Source: an uncultured Jannaschia sp. (GTDB lineage Bacteria; Pseudomonadota; Alphaproteobacteria; Rhodobacterales; Rhodobacteraceae). Taken from it: a DNA stretch of 64,000 nt. Shown here piece after piece: positions 45,900-55,354 of the stretch. Each line of letters starts with the position of its first letter. Within the stretch, counting starts at the first letter, position 1. The stretch is taken from NCBI RefSeq assembly GCF_947494055.1, contig NZ_CANLTR010000001.1, positions 310,001 to 374,000 on the forward strand, in the 5' to 3' direction. The notes under the pieces are model-generated. The model searched no databases. It was not told the origin of the DNA and worked only from the letters and a program-made list of their open reading frames with translations. The translations under genes and the position numbers were made by a program.

Positions 45900-47359
45900 C
45901 AGAACGCGCTCTCGACCCGGCCCATGCCGACATAGACCGTCTGGACCTCGGTGAAGTGGTCCATCGCGACCCGGGCGTTCTCCCGTCCGATGCCCGAGGC
46001 GCGGGAGCCGCCGAACGGCATGCCCGCGGGCGTGAGGTTGTACTGGTTGATCCAGCATGTCCCCGCCCGAAGCTGCGCCACGACCCGGTGTGCGCGCGCG
46101 AGGTCGCGGGTGAAGAGACCGGCGCTCAATCCGAACTCGGTCGCGTTGGCCCGCGCGACGGCCTCCGCCTCGTCCGCGAAGGTCAGCACCGACATGACGG
46201 GGCCGAAGATCTCCTCACGCACGCAGGTCATGTCGTCGCTCAGGTCCGTCAGCACAGTCGGCTCGATCCAGTAGCCCGCGCGGTCCAGACGACGGCCGCC
46301 GATCGCGACGGTCGCGCCCTCCGCCTCGGCCGTCGCGATATGCCGCATTACGATATCGGCCTGCGCCGCGGTGGTGATGGGCCCGAAATTCGTGGCCTCG
46401 TCGAGCGGGTCGCCCATCACCACACCCGCGAGCCGCGCACGAAGCCGATCGAGGAATGCGTCGTGCAGGCTCTCATGCACGAAGATGCGCGTGCCGTTGG
46501 AGCAGACCTGGCCGGACGAATAGAAGTTCCCGTTGATCGCCCCCGAAACGGCATCCTCCAGATCGGCATCCTCGAAGACGAGGATCGGGGACTTGCCGCC
46601 GAGCTCCATCGTGACGTGCTTCATGCCCCCGGCCGCGGCGGCCGCGACCTTCCGCCCCGTCGCCACGGAGCCCGTCAGCGAAACCTTCGCCACGCGCGGG
46701 TCGGTGGTCAGCGCCGCACCCACCTCGCCCGCGCCCTGCACCACGTTGAAGAGCCCGGCCGGCAGCCCCGCCTCGATCAGGATCTCGGCGAGATTGAGCG
46801 CGCAGAGCGGTGTCGTCTCGGACGGCTTGAAGACCATCGCGTTCCCGGTGGCGAGCGCGGGCGCCGCCTTCCAGCACGCGATCTGCGTCGGATAGTTCCA
46901 CGCCCCGATGCCGACGCACACGCCGAGCGCACGTCGGATCGTATAGGCCCAATCTTCACCGAAGCGGATCGAGGTCCCGGTCACGTCCGGCGCGAGCCCG
47001 CCGAAATATTCGAGCGCGTCCGCGCCGGAGGCGGCATCGGCCACCAGCGTCTCCTGCAGCGGCTTGCCGGTATCGAGCGTCTCCAGTTCAGACAGGGCCC
47101 GGTTCCGCGCGCGGAGCAGGTCGGCCGCGCGCCGCAACACCCGGCCCCGCTCGACCGGGTCGGCGACGGCCCACGCCACCTGCGCGCGCTCGGCCGACGC
47201 CAAGGCACGCTCCAGGATCCCGGGCGTCGCGGCATGCACCGTCGCGATGGTATCGCCGGTCGCAGGATAGATCACCGGGATCGGCGTGCCGGCGGCGTCC
47301 TCGACATAGGCGCCGTCGACGAAATGGCTGGCCACGGGTCTCGCATTGGGTCTGGTCAT
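45899..47359 (-). CDS. betB: Betaine-aldehyde dehydrogenase
   Basis: 486 residues, NAD-dependent aldehyde dehydrogenase. Catalytic Glu in MELGGKSPI, Cys in [13 protein letters not shown] contact [10 protein letters not shown]. Makes glycine betaine. Start ATG 47359; the long frame from 48889 is antisense/other-frame to betC. About 100 bp after betC, with a TTCTTCTTGG repeat between. Confidence 0.95.
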   Translation of the reverse strand: MTRPNARPVASHFVDGAYVEDAAGTPIPVIYPATGDTIATVHAATPGILERALASAERAQVAWAVADPVERGRVLRRAADLLRARNRALSELETLDTGKPLQETLVADAASGADALEYFGGLAPDVTGTSIRFGEDWAYTIRRALGVCVGIGAWNYPTQIACWKAAPALATGNAMVFKPSETTPLCALNLAEILIEAGLPAGLFNVVQGAGEVGAALTTDPRVAKVSLTGSVATGRKVAAAAAGGMKHVTMELGGKSPILVFEDADLEDAVSGAINGNFYSSGQVCSNGTRIFVHESLHDAFLDRLRARLAGVVMGDPLDEATNFGPITTAAQADIVMRHIATAEAEGATVAIGGRRLDRAGYWIEPTVLTDLSDDMTCVREEIFGPVMSVLTFADEAEAVARANATEFGLSAGLFTRDLARAHRVVAQLRAGTCWINQYNLTPAGMPFGGSRASGIGRENARVAMDHFTEVQTVYVGMGRVESAF

Positions 47360-47399
47360 CGGGAACCTTCCCGGACGCCGGCCGGCTGGACCTGCGCCC

Positions 47400-47429
47400 T
47401 TCTTCTTGGTTGAAATACTCCGGGGAGCG
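47400..47429. repeat. TTCTTCTTGG intergenic repeat, copy C
   Basis: 30 bp starting TTCTTCTTGG, then GAAATACTCC as in copies A and B, with the following part changed to GGGGAG. The CTCC/GGAG arms of the small stem are preserved although the loop differs. Located between betC and betB, 28 bp after the betC stop. Confidence 0.65.
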
Positions 47430-47457
47430 CGAGGGGTTGGCCCCTCGCTCCGCCATC

Positions 47458-48978
47458 TCAGTCCTTCGGCGCGCGCTGGCTCTCCTCCAGCACGTTGAGA
47501 TCCATGTGGTTGCGCATGTACCGCTCCGACGCGACCTGCAGCGGCTGATACTCCCACGGGTAATAGCCGCCCTGACGAAGCGCCGCGTAGACGACCCAGC
47601 GCCGGGCCTGACTCTCGCGCACCTCGGCATCGAAGCGGTCGAGGTCCCATCGTCGGTCGGCCTCGTCGCGGAACGCGGCCAGCGTCTCGGCATGGGCCGG
47701 ATCGTCCGCAAGGTTCGTCAGTTCGTGCGGGTCGGCGTCGAGGTCGAAAAGCTGCTCCGGATCGAGCGCACAGCAAGTGTACTTCCACCGTCCCAGGCGC
47801 AGCGCGACCAGCGGCGCGTAGCTGCCCTCGGCCGCGTATTCCATCGCCACCGGCGTTTCGCGCCGACCGCCCTGCCCGAGGGGGACGAGCGACTCGCCCG
47901 TCGTCCAGGGCGCGACCTCGCTCAGGTCCACGCCCGCAAGGTCGCAGAGCGTCGGACAGACGTCGATGTTGGACACGGGCGTCAGGTCGAGCCCCGGCTC
48001 GATCCCCGGCGCGGCGATCATCATCGGCACGCGCGAGGAGCCTTCGAGGAAGCTCATCTTGTACCACAGCCCCCGCTCGCCCAGCATGTCGCCGTGGTCG
48101 GAAACGAAAAGGACGATCGCCTCCTGGCGCGTGTCCTCGAGAACCTGCAACAATTCGCCGACCTTCTCGTCGAGATAGGAGATGTTGGCGAAGTAGGCCC
48201 GGCGGGACCGCATCACGTCCGCCTCGGTGACGTCGAAGTTGCCCCGGTCGTTGGCGTCGAGGATGCGCCGGGAATGCGGATCGTGCGCCTCGTACGGCAT
48301 TTCGCCCACCTCCGGCAGCAAGTGGTCGCAATCCTCGTAGAGGTCCCACAACCGCTTGCGCGCGACGTAGGGGTCGTGCGGATGCGTGAAGCTTGCCGTC
48401 AGGCACCAAGGTCGCGCGTCCTGCTTCCGCGCGGCGTCGTAGAGCCACATCTTCGCGAAATGCGCGACCTCGTCGTCGTATTCCATCTGGTTGGTGATCT
48501 CGCCCACGCCCGAGCCCGTGACGGAGCCCATGTTGTGATACCACCAGTCGATCCGCTCGCCGGGCTTGCGGTAGTCGGGGGTCCAGCCGAAATCGGCGGG
48601 ATAGATGTCGGTGGTCAGCCGCGTCTCGAACCCGTGCAGCTGGTCGGGGCCGACGAAGTGCATCTTGCCCGACAGACAGGTGCGCCAGCCGGCACGCCGC
48701 AGGTGATGCGCGTAGGTCGGGATGTCGGAGGCGAACTCGGCGGCGTTGTCGTAGACCCGCGTGCGGCTCGGCAGCAGGCCCGACATGAACGAGGCCCGGC
48801 CCGGCGCGCAGAGCGGCGAGGCCGTGTAGCAGTTCCGGAACCGCCGCGACCGCGCGGCGAGCCGCTTCAGGTTCGGCGCATGCAGCCATTCGGCGGGACC
48901 GTCGGGAAACAACGTGCCGTTGAGCTGATCCACCATCAGGATGAGGATGTTCGGTCCGTTCGTCTGGGGCATGCTCAT
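47458..48978 (-). CDS. betC: Choline-sulfatase
   Basis: 506 residues. Sulfatase signature [12 protein letters not shown] with the Cys converted to formylglycine, metal ligands in LMVDQLNG near the start and [14 protein letters not shown]. Hydrolyses choline-O-sulfate to choline and sulfate in the cytoplasm. Start ATG 48978 overlaps the betI stop (ATGA). Next gene downstream is betB. Confidence 0.96.
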   Translation of the reverse strand: MSMPQTNGPNILILMVDQLNGTLFPDGPAEWLHAPNLKRLAARSRRFRNCYTASPLCAPGRASFMSGLLPSRTRVYDNAAEFASDIPTYAHHLRRAGWRTCLSGKMHFVGPDQLHGFETRLTTDIYPADFGWTPDYRKPGERIDWWYHNMGSVTGSGVGEITNQMEYDDEVAHFAKMWLYDAARKQDARPWCLTASFTHPHDPYVARKRLWDLYEDCDHLLPEVGEMPYEAHDPHSRRILDANDRGNFDVTEADVMRSRRAYFANISYLDEKVGELLQVLEDTRQEAIVLFVSDHGDMLGERGLWYKMSFLEGSSRVPMMIAAPGIEPGLDLTPVSNIDVCPTLCDLAGVDLSEVAPWTTGESLVPLGQGGRRETPVAMEYAAEGSYAPLVALRLGRWKYTCCALDPEQLFDLDADPHELTNLADDPAHAETLAAFRDEADRRWDLDRFDAEVRESQARRWVVYAALRQGGYYPWEYQPLQVASERYMRNHMDLNVLEESQRAPKD

Positions 48979-49544
48979 GCCAACCCCCTGTCGATGTAAT
49001 CGAGGACGAGCGCGGTGGAGGCCGCGCTGTCGAGATCGTCCGGCCGAAGCGCCTGGCGGACGTAGAGTCCGTCGATCATCGCGCCGATTCCCTCGGCCAG
49101 AACTTCCGGCCGCTCCGTCAGCGGTCGCAGCGCGTGGACGAGGTTCGAGCGCAGACGCGACTGGTAGACGCGCAGGAGGCGCTGGGTCTCACCGGGACGC
49201 TGTGCCTGGACGTAGAAGTTGAGCCAGGCGGCCACGACCTCGTCGTGGAAGTTCGACGGCGCGAAGCTCGCCCGCACGATCGCCTCGAGCCGCGCCCGCG
49301 GCGTCTGCGCGGCGGCAAGCGGAGCCCGCACCTCGGCGACGAAGACGGAGAGGACGTGCCGCATCGCGGCCAGCAGCATCCTGTCCTTCGAGCCGAAATA
49401 ATGATGCGCCAGCGCCGGCGACATGCCGGCACGCTTGGCGATCCTGGCCACGGTCACCTCGCCGGCCCCGGTCGCGGCGATCTCGGAAATCGCGGCGCGG
49501 ACGAGCGCGTCCCGACGTTGGGGTTCCATTCCGATGCGCGGCAC
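48975..49544 (-). CDS. betI: TetR-family choline-responsive repressor BetI
   Basis: 189 residues. N-terminal helix-turn-helix [29 protein letters not shown], then the BetI-type ligand domain. Represses bet genes in the absence of choline. First gene of betI-betC-betB-betA, divergent from choX across 86 bp that hold two palindromes, the likely operator. Confidence 0.93.
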   Translation of the reverse strand: MPRIGMEPQRRDALVRAAISEIAATGAGEVTVARIAKRAGMSPALAHHYFGSKDRMLLAAMRHVLSVFVAEVRAPLAAAQTPRARLEAIVRASFAPSNFHDEVVAAWLNFYVQAQRPGETQRLLRVYQSRLRSNLVHALRPLTERPEVLAEGIGAMIDGLYVRQALRPDDLDSAASTALVLDYIDRGLA

Positions 49545-49575
49545 CGCAAACTCCGGTCAGTGAAGGGCTGTATGC

Positions 49576-49593
49576 TGATTGACTGATCAATCA
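49576..49593. promoter_or_regulatory. Putative BetI operator
   Basis: TGATTGA-CTGA-TCAATCA, an inverted repeat with perfect 7-bp arms, between the divergent betI and choX genes. It is similar in type to TTGATTGGAC-type BetI boxes. It could control both directions. Confidence 0.65.
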
Positions 49594-49607
49594 ACTCAAC
49601 GGCCAAG

Positions 49608-49617
49608 TCAATATTGA
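49608..49617. promoter_or_regulatory. Second palindrome before choX
   Basis: Perfect 10-bp palindrome TCAATATTGA 14 bp upstream of the choX ATG, sharing the TCAAT/ATTGA core with the neighbouring operator. It may be a second regulator half-site near the ribosome site. Confidence 0.5.
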
Positions 49618-49630
49618 TCGGGAGATTGAG

Positions 49631-50560
49631 ATGAACCGCATTGTTGCACTCGCCTCGGCGATGGCCGTCACTGTCGGCGTCGCTCACGCGCAGGATTCCT
49701 GCGAAGAGATCGTCTTCGCCGATGTCGGCTGGACCGACATCACCGCGACCACCGCCGCGACCACGGTCGTGCTGGACGCGCTCGGCTACGAGACCGACAT
49801 CAAGGTCCTGTCGGTTCCGATCACCTATACGTCGATGGCCGAGGGCGACGTGGACGTGTTCCTCGGGAACTGGATGCCCACGATGGAGGCCGACATCACG
49901 CCCTATCGCGAGGCCGGGACCGTCGAGACGGTGCGTGCCAATCTGGAGGGCGCCAAATACACGCTCGCCGTCAACGCGCCGGCACAGGACCTCGGGATCG
50001 CGTCCTTCGGCGACATCGTCAGCCAGGCCGAGGCGCTCGACGGCAAGATCTACGGCATCGAGCCGGGCAACGACGGCAACCGCCTGATCCAGTCGATGAT
50101 CGACGACGACGCGTTCGGCCTTTCTGATTTCGAGATCGTCGAGAGTTCGGAGCAGGGAATGCTGGCGCAGGTCGCGCGCCTGACGGAGCGCGACGAGCCG
50201 ATCGTGTTCCTCGGCTGGGAGCCGCATCCGATGAACGCCAATTTCGAGCTGACCTACCTGCAGGGCGGCGATGAATATTTCGGCCCCGATCTGGGCGGCG
50301 CGACGGTCTACACGAACACACGCGCGGGCTATGTCGAGGAATGCCCGAATGTCGGCCGCCTGCTCGGGAACCTGAGCTTCTCGCTCGCCATGGAGAACGA
50401 GATCATGGGGGCCATCCTGAACGACGGCGAAGACCCGCAGGACGCGGCGACCGCCTGGCTCGCGGCGCATCAGGACGTGCTGGGCGGCTGGCTCGAAGGC
50501 GTCACCACGATCGACGGCGAGGACGCGATGGCGGCCGTCACCTCCGCCCTCGGGAATTGA
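49631..50560 (+). CDS. choX: Choline ABC transporter substrate-binding protein
   Basis: 309 residues. Signal peptide MNRIVALASAMAVTVGVAHA, then an OpuAC-type binding domain: FADVGWTDITATTA, FLGNWMPTMEADI and EPGNDGNRLI. The periplasmic binding protein for choline with ChoW and ChoV. GGGAG-like site upstream. The next gene on the same strand, choW, is separated by an inverted GST gene. Confidence 0.93.
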   Translation: MNRIVALASAMAVTVGVAHAQDSCEEIVFADVGWTDITATTAATTVVLDALGYETDIKVLSVPITYTSMAEGDVDVFLGNWMPTMEADITPYREAGTVETVRANLEGAKYTLAVNAPAQDLGIASFGDIVSQAEALDGKIYGIEPGNDGNRLIQSMIDDDAFGLSDFEIVESSEQGMLAQVARLTERDEPIVFLGWEPHPMNANFELTYLQGGDEYFGPDLGGATVYTNTRAGYVEECPNVGRLLGNLSFSLAMENEIMGAILNDGEDPQDAATAWLAAHQDVLGGWLEGVTTIDGEDAMAAVTSALGN

Positions 50561-50628
50561 TCGTCTCGCTCCGAGCGACATACCGACGGCGCGCGCGACC
50601 CTTGCGCGCGCCACGATTTCCGGCGGAC

Positions 50629-51246
50629 CTACCCTGCTTGGGCGGGCAGCAACGCGTCGTCGAGCTCGGCGGCGCGGATGGCCGCGGGACGGGCCGCGTT
50701 CCGTTCGACGACCGCCTCGAAGGCCGGCCGTCGCTCGATCGTGCCGAACCGCATCCCCCAGGCGAGATGCGCGCCCACATAGAGGTCGGCCGCGGTGAAG
50801 GCCGAGCCGACCAGATGCTCGCTCTGCGTCAAGGCGGCGTCCAACGTGTCGAGCGTCCGGCCGAGCGTGCCGTAGCCGACCATCCCCTCCCGGTCCGGCG
50901 TCACCTCGACACCGAGCGCGCGGTTGGTCGCCGCCGCTTCCAGCGGCCCGGCCGCGAAGAACAGCCAGCGATAATAGTCGCCGCGCAGCGCGCTATCCAG
51001 GGGCGGGGCCAGTCCGGCATAGGCGAAGGCATCCGCAAGATACGCGCAGATCGCCGCCGTCTCCGTCACGACAGTGCTGCGATGGACGAGCGTCGGAACC
51101 TTGCCCATCGGGTTGATGTCGCCCAGCGCGCTCTTGCTTTCGAAATCGACGATCACGGTCTCGTAATCCGTGCCGACCTCCTCCAGCATCCAGCGCGCCG
51201 TCCGTCCGCGCGACATCGGGTTCGTGTAGAGGATCGGAGCGGACAT
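50629..51246 (-). CDS. Glutathione S-transferase family protein
   Basis: 205 residues. Thioredoxin-like N-terminal domain (MSAPILYTNPMSRGRTARWMLEEV...GKVPTLV, TETAAICAYLAD) and an all-helical C-terminal domain with SAFTAADLYVGAHLAW. Ser in SRGR is the probable catalytic residue. It reads against choX/choW, splitting the transporter genes. Substrate unknown. Start ATG 51246. Confidence 0.9.
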   Translation of the reverse strand: MSAPILYTNPMSRGRTARWMLEEVGTDYETVIVDFESKSALGDINPMGKVPTLVHRSTVVTETAAICAYLADAFAYAGLAPPLDSALRGDYYRWLFFAAGPLEAAATNRALGVEVTPDREGMVGYGTLGRTLDTLDAALTQSEHLVGSAFTAADLYVGAHLAWGMRFGTIERRPAFEAVVERNAARPAAIRAAELDDALLPAQAG

Positions 51247-51323
51247 GGCGGACCTTCCGTGGTTGCGTGGCGAAACGCTGACACGATTCGTGCGTTGGCA
51301 GAACGAAAAAGGGCGGGCCGCGC

Positions 51324-52157
51324 GTGGAATGGCTGACCGACAACAAGATCCCGCTCGGCGACTGGGCTGCCGACGCCTTCGACTGGCTGCAGGATGTGGG
51401 TCAGCCGTTCTTCGACGGGTTGGCAACGGTGATGGAGGCGATGATCGAGGCGATCCTGTGGGTCCTCCAGACGCCACATCCGCTCATCGTCGTCGCGGCC
51501 TTCGCGGCGCTGACCTGGGCACTGCAACGCTCGTGGAAGGTGACGCTGTTCGTGGTGCTCGGCTTCCTCTTCGTCCTGAACCAGGATTACTGGGAGGAGA
51601 CGACGGAAAGCCTGACGCTCGTCCTGTCGGCCTGCGTGGTCTGCATGAGTGTCGGCGTGCCCATCGGTATCGCGGCAGCGCACCGGCCGCGCCTCTACGC
51701 CTGGATGCGCCCGGTGCTCGATCTGATGCAGACCCTGCCGACCTTCGTCTACCTGATCCCCGCCATCGTGTTCTTCGGCATCGGCATGGTGCCGGGCCTG
51801 ATCGCCACCGTGATCTTCGTGCTTCCCGCGCCGATCCGGCTCACGCATCTGGGCATTTCCAACACGCCCCCCGCGCTGACCGAGGCGGCGGAAGCGTTCG
51901 GCGCCACGCCGCGCCAGACGTTGTGGAAGGTGGAGCTGCCCTACGCCCTGCCGCAGATCATGACCGGGTTGAACCAGACGATCATGCTGTCCCTGTCGAT
52001 GGTGGTGATCGCCGCGCTGGTGGGGGCGGACGGGCTCGGCGTGCCGGTGGTGCGCGCGCTCAACCAGGTGAACACGTCCCTCGGATTCGAGAGCGGCTTC
52101 GTCATCGTCGTCGTCGCGATCATGCTGGACCGGATGCTGCGAATGGAGCGGAAATGA
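51324..52157 (+). CDS. choW: Choline ABC transporter permease
   Basis: 277 residues, GTG start (VEWLTDNKIPLGDW). N-terminal helices followed by the binding-protein-dependent transport core, with EAAEAFGATPRQTLWKVELP as EAA loop. OpuAB/ProW family, inner membrane. Stop overlaps the GFA gene start (ATGA). Confidence 0.93.
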   Translation: MEWLTDNKIPLGDWAADAFDWLQDVGQPFFDGLATVMEAMIEAILWVLQTPHPLIVVAAFAALTWALQRSWKVTLFVVLGFLFVLNQDYWEETTESLTLVLSACVVCMSVGVPIGIAAAHRPRLYAWMRPVLDLMQTLPTFVYLIPAIVFFGIGMVPGLIATVIFVLPAPIRLTHLGISNTPPALTEAAEAFGATPRQTLWKVELPYALPQIMTGLNQTIMLSLSMVVIAALVGADGLGVPVVRALNQVNTSLGFESGFVIVVVAIMLDRMLRMERK

Positions 52158-52576
52158 CCGAGACACGTGAAGCCGCCTGTCATTGCGGGGCCGTCCGCCT
52201 CCGCGTCACCCTCGTCCACGGGCTGCACACCGCCCGCCGCTGCGATTGCAGCTTCTGCACGATGCGCGGTGCCGTGACCGTCACGGCGACCGGGGACGGG
52301 ATAGAGGTCGTCGCGGGCGAGGACGCGCTGACGCTCTACCGGTTCAACACGAACACGGCGCAGCATTACTTCTGCCGCCATTGCGGCATCTACACCCACC
52401 ACCGCCGCCGCTCCGACCCGAACGAATACGGCGTCAACATCGCCTGCATCGAAGGCGTCTCGCCCTTCGACCTGCCCCTCGTGGTCGTCAATGACGGTCA
52501 GGCGCATCCGAGCGACGTCGGCGCCTCGCGCGTCGCGGGCGTCCTGACCTACACGCGCCAGGACACGCCCGAGTGA
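52154..52576 (+). CDS. GFA-family glutathione-dependent formaldehyde-activating-type protein (2)
   Basis: 140 residues. Zinc cysteines in EAACHCGAVRLRV, RRCDCSFCTMRGA and YFCRHCGIYTHH. Second GFA-type gene in the island, less than 10 kb from the first. It is embedded between choW and choV: ATGA overlap with choW, GTGA overlap with choV, so translation appears coupled. Actual substrate unknown. Confidence 0.88.
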   Translation: MTETREAACHCGAVRLRVTLVHGLHTARRCDCSFCTMRGAVTVTATGDGIEVVAGEDALTLYRFNTNTAQHYFCRHCGIYTHHRRRSDPNEYGVNIACIEGVSPFDLPLVVVNDGQAHPSDVGASRVAGVLTYTRQDTPE

Positions 52577-53589
52577 GCCGCCCGGCCGTCGAGTTCGATC
52601 GCGTCTCCATCGTCTTCGGCGACCGGCCGGAGCGTGCCCTGCCACCCATGGATGCGGGCCGGACCCGCGCCGAGGTGCAGGCGGAGACGGATCAGGTGCT
52701 CGGCGTCCACGATTGCTCCCTCACCGTCGCCGAGGGGGAGATCGTCGTGCTGATGGGCCTGTCGGGGTCGGGGAAATCGACGCTGTTGCGCGCGGTGAAC
52801 GGGCTGAACCCGGTCGTGCGCGGCGAGGTGCGGATCGACGACGGCGGCCGGATGGCCTCTGTCACGCAGGCCCGCCCGCGCGAGTTGCGTCGCCTGCGGC
52901 AGGAGCGCGTCGCGATGGTGTTCCAGCAATTCGGCCTCCTGCCGTGGCGGCGCGTGCGGGAGAATGTCGGCCTCGGGCTCGAACTCGCCGGCCGGTCGGC
53001 GGCGGAGCGGCGCGAGATCGTGGACCGGCAGCTCGAACTGGTGGGGCTGACGGAATGGGCCGATCGCAAGGTGGGTGAGCTTTCCGGCGGGATGCAGCAG
53101 CGCGTCGGCCTCGCCCGCGCCTTCGCGACCGAGGCGCCGATCCTTCTGATGGACGAGCCGTTCAGCGCGCTCGACCCCCTGATCCGGACACGTCTGCAGG
53201 ACGAGCTGCTGGAGCTGCAATCACGGCTCCGGCGGACCATCGTCTTCGTGAGCCACGATCTCGACGAAGCGTTCAAGCTGGGCCAGCGAATCGCAATCCT
53301 CGAAGGCGGCCGGATCATCCAGTGCGGCACGCCCGCCGAGATCTTCACCCGGCCCGCGAACGCGTACGTGGCCGATTTCGTGGCGCACATGAACCCGCTC
53401 GGTGTGCTGACCGCCGCGGATGCAGCGACGCCCGGCGAGTGTGCCGGACCGGCGATCCCGGCGGAGATGCCCGTCCGCGAGCTCATCGAGCTCTGCGCCG
53501 GCCGCGACGGCCCGATCCCGGTCGAGCGCGACGGCCAGCCGATCGGTATCGTCGACCGGCAGAGCCTGCTCGCCCGGCTGGCGCGCTGA
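52573..53589 (+). CDS. choV: Choline ABC transporter ATP-binding protein
   Basis: 338 residues, GTG start in GTGA overlap. Walker A GLSGSGKST, signature LSGGMQQRVG, Walker B ILLMDEPFSALD, and a C-terminal CBS-like stretch ending SLLARLAR. ProV/OpuAA family ATPase driving choline uptake. Confidence 0.95.
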   Translation: MSRPAVEFDRVSIVFGDRPERALPPMDAGRTRAEVQAETDQVLGVHDCSLTVAEGEIVVLMGLSGSGKSTLLRAVNGLNPVVRGEVRIDDGGRMASVTQARPRELRRLRQERVAMVFQQFGLLPWRRVRENVGLGLELAGRSAAERREIVDRQLELVGLTEWADRKVGELSGGMQQRVGLARAFATEAPILLMDEPFSALDPLIRTRLQDELLELQSRLRRTIVFVSHDLDEAFKLGQRIAILEGGRIIQCGTPAEIFTRPANAYVADFVAHMNPLGVLTAADAATPGECAGPAIPAEMPVRELIELCAGRDGPIPVERDGQPIGIVDRQSLLARLAR

Positions 53590-53635
53590 ACCGTTCGAGG
53601 CATCAGGCAATACAGGGCAATAGCAGGAGAACGTC

Positions 53636-53655
53636 AGCCCCCCTTGGTGGGGGCT
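53636..53655 (+). terminator. Hairpin after choV, weak terminator
   Basis: AGCCCCC (53636-53642) pairs with GGGGGCT (53649-53655) across six bases, 47 bp after the choV stop. There is no strong T-run, so termination is uncertain. Confidence 0.4.
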
Positions 53656-53721
53656 TCACGGCGTGATGTCGGGCGGCCCAAAGATCGAAAACCGCCGCTC
53701 CGTTGCCGTTCGGCCCGCCGC

Positions 53722-54597
53722 CTACGCGCCGGCGATGCGGCGCAGGTAGGTGCCGTAGCGGTTCTTGGCGTAGCGGTCGGCCTGCGCCAGCAGGTCGTCG
53801 CGTGTGATCCAGCCCGCGTCGAAGGCGATCTCCTCCAGACAGCCGGTCTGCAACCCCTGCCGCCGCTCCAGCGTCCGCACGAAGTTGCCGGCATCCAGAA
53901 GGCTCTCGTGCGTACCGGTGTCGAGCCAGGCATAGCCCCGCCCCATCCGCTCCACCGACAGCGCGCCGTCGTCGAGATACATCTGCAGAAGCGACGTGAT
54001 CTCCAGTTCGCCGCGCGCCGACGGCTCGATCCCCTCCGCCCGGTCGGGCGCGGTCCCGTCGAGGAAGTAAAGCCCCGTGACCGCATAGTTCGACGGCGGC
54101 ACCTCGGGCTTCTCGACGATCGCCTTCGCCTGACCCGAAGAGTCGAAATCGACCACGCCGTAACGCTCGGGATCCGCGACCTGATAGCCGAAGACGCAAC
54201 CGCCCGCGGTCCGCGCATCCGCCGCCCGCAGGATCTCGGGCAGGCCGTGACCGAAGAACACGTTGTCGCCCAGCACCATCGCCGAAGGCGCGCCGTCGAG
54301 GAATTCGCGGGCGAGCAGGTAGGCCTGCGCCAGACCGTCGGGCGAGGGCTGCTCGATATAGGTAAGCGAGATGCCCCAGAGGCTGCCGTCGCCCAGCGTG
54401 CGCTGGAACTGCTCGCGGTCCTGCGGGGTGGTGATCATCGCGATCTCGCGGATGCCCGCCAGCATCAGCACCGAGATCGGATAGTAGATCATCGGCTTGT
54501 CGTAGATCGGCAGAAGCTGCTTCGAGACCCCCGCCGTGATCGGATAGAGCCGGGTGCCGGAGCCGCCGGCAAGGATGATGCCCTTGCGCTTCGTCAT
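53722..54597 (-). CDS. rfbA: Glucose-1-phosphate thymidylyltransferase
   Basis: 291 residues. Nucleotidyltransferase start [16 protein letters not shown] and [26 protein letters not shown] and [17 protein letters not shown] are standard RfbA/RmlA. Makes dTDP-glucose. The other dTDP-sugar genes (rfbB, C, D) are not in the window. Start ATG 54597; a longer frame to 54651 is possible. First of the surface-glycan block. Confidence 0.94.
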   Translation of the reverse strand: MTKRKGIILAGGSGTRLYPITAGVSKQLLPIYDKPMIYYPISVLMLAGIREIAMITTPQDREQFQRTLGDGSLWGISLTYIEQPSPDGLAQAYLLAREFLDGAPSAMVLGDNVFFGHGLPEILRAADARTAGGCVFGYQVADPERYGVVDFDSSGQAKAIVEKPEVPPSNYAVTGLYFLDGTAPDRAEGIEPSARGELEITSLLQMYLDDGALSVERMGRGYAWLDTGTHESLLDAGNFVRTLERRQGLQTGCLEEIAFDAGWITRDDLLAQADRYAKNRYGTYLRRIAGA

Positions 54598-54684
54598 GTC
54601 GTCCTCGTGTCGGTTGGCCGGACGGATAGAGGGATGGGGGCGGAGCGGCAAGCGAAGCGGCGAAACATGGTTTCCCCGCGGCCG

Positions 54685-55344
54685 CTATTCCTCGCCCATC
54701 AGCGCCTTGTGCCGCGCCACGCCCTCGTCGAGGTCGTTGTAATATTCGAGCCGGCCCTGGTGCAGGACGAGGGCCGCGTCGCAGTAATCCTTCACCTTGC
54801 GCGTCTGGTGGCTGACCATGATCGCGCTGGCGTTGCGGATCCGCTCGCGAAAGACCGCCTTCGACTTGCGGTTGAAGCTCGCATCGCCCACGGCCGTGGT
54901 CTCGTCCACGAGGTAGGTGTCGAACTGGATGCCCATGGAGAGCCCGAAGCTCAGCCGTGCCTTCATACCGGAGGAATAGGTCCGCACCGGCGCGTCGAAC
55001 TGCGCACCGAGCTCGGAGAAGTCGAGGACGAAGCGCAGAAGGCTCGCCGTGTCGACGCCGTAGACGCGCGCCACGAAGATGGTGTTCTGGGCGCCGGTCA
55101 TGTCGCTGTTGAACGACCCGCTGAAGCCGACGGGCCAGGACACGGCGCCGTCGGTCACGACGCGCCCGGTATCGGGCTGCTGCACCCCGGCGATGATCTC
55201 GAGGAGCGTCGTCTTGCCTGCCCCGTTCCCGCCCAGGAGCGCGAGGGACCGTCCCTCCGGCAGCGTGAGGTTCAGGTTCGAGATGATCGTGCGCCGGACG
55301 CCCCTGTACCAGAAGCTTTTCGACAGGTTCTCGAGCCGAAGCAT
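54685..55344 (-). CDS. Capsule/polysaccharide ABC exporter ATPase (KpsT-like)
   Basis: 219 residues. Walker A GGNGAGKTT, signature YSSGMKARLSFG, Walker B YLVDETTAVGD, as in KpsT/Wzt. Short form without a carbohydrate-binding C-terminal domain. The inner-membrane permease gene is the KpsM-like one divergent at 56922; the KpsE-like gene is 10 bp upstream. Together they form an ABC exporter set. Confidence 0.9.
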   Translation of the reverse strand: MLRLENLSKSFWYRGVRRTIISNLNLTLPEGRSLALLGGNGAGKTTLLEIIAGVQQPDTGRVVTDGAVSWPVGFSGSFNSDMTGAQNTIFVARVYGVDTASLLRFVLDFSELGAQFDAPVRTYSSGMKARLSFGLSMGIQFDTYLVDETTAVGDASFNRKSKAVFRERIRNASAIMVSHQTRKVKDYCDAALVLHQGRLEYYNDLDEGVARHKALMGEE

Positions 55345-55354
55345 CGCGGCGCCC

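Noticed and set aside
44103-45935. 610-codon plus-strand frame
   Set aside because: Antisense of betA; GMC motifs are on the minus strand.
47410-48999. 529-codon plus-strand frame
   Set aside because: Antisense shadow of betC, which has the sulfatase signature.
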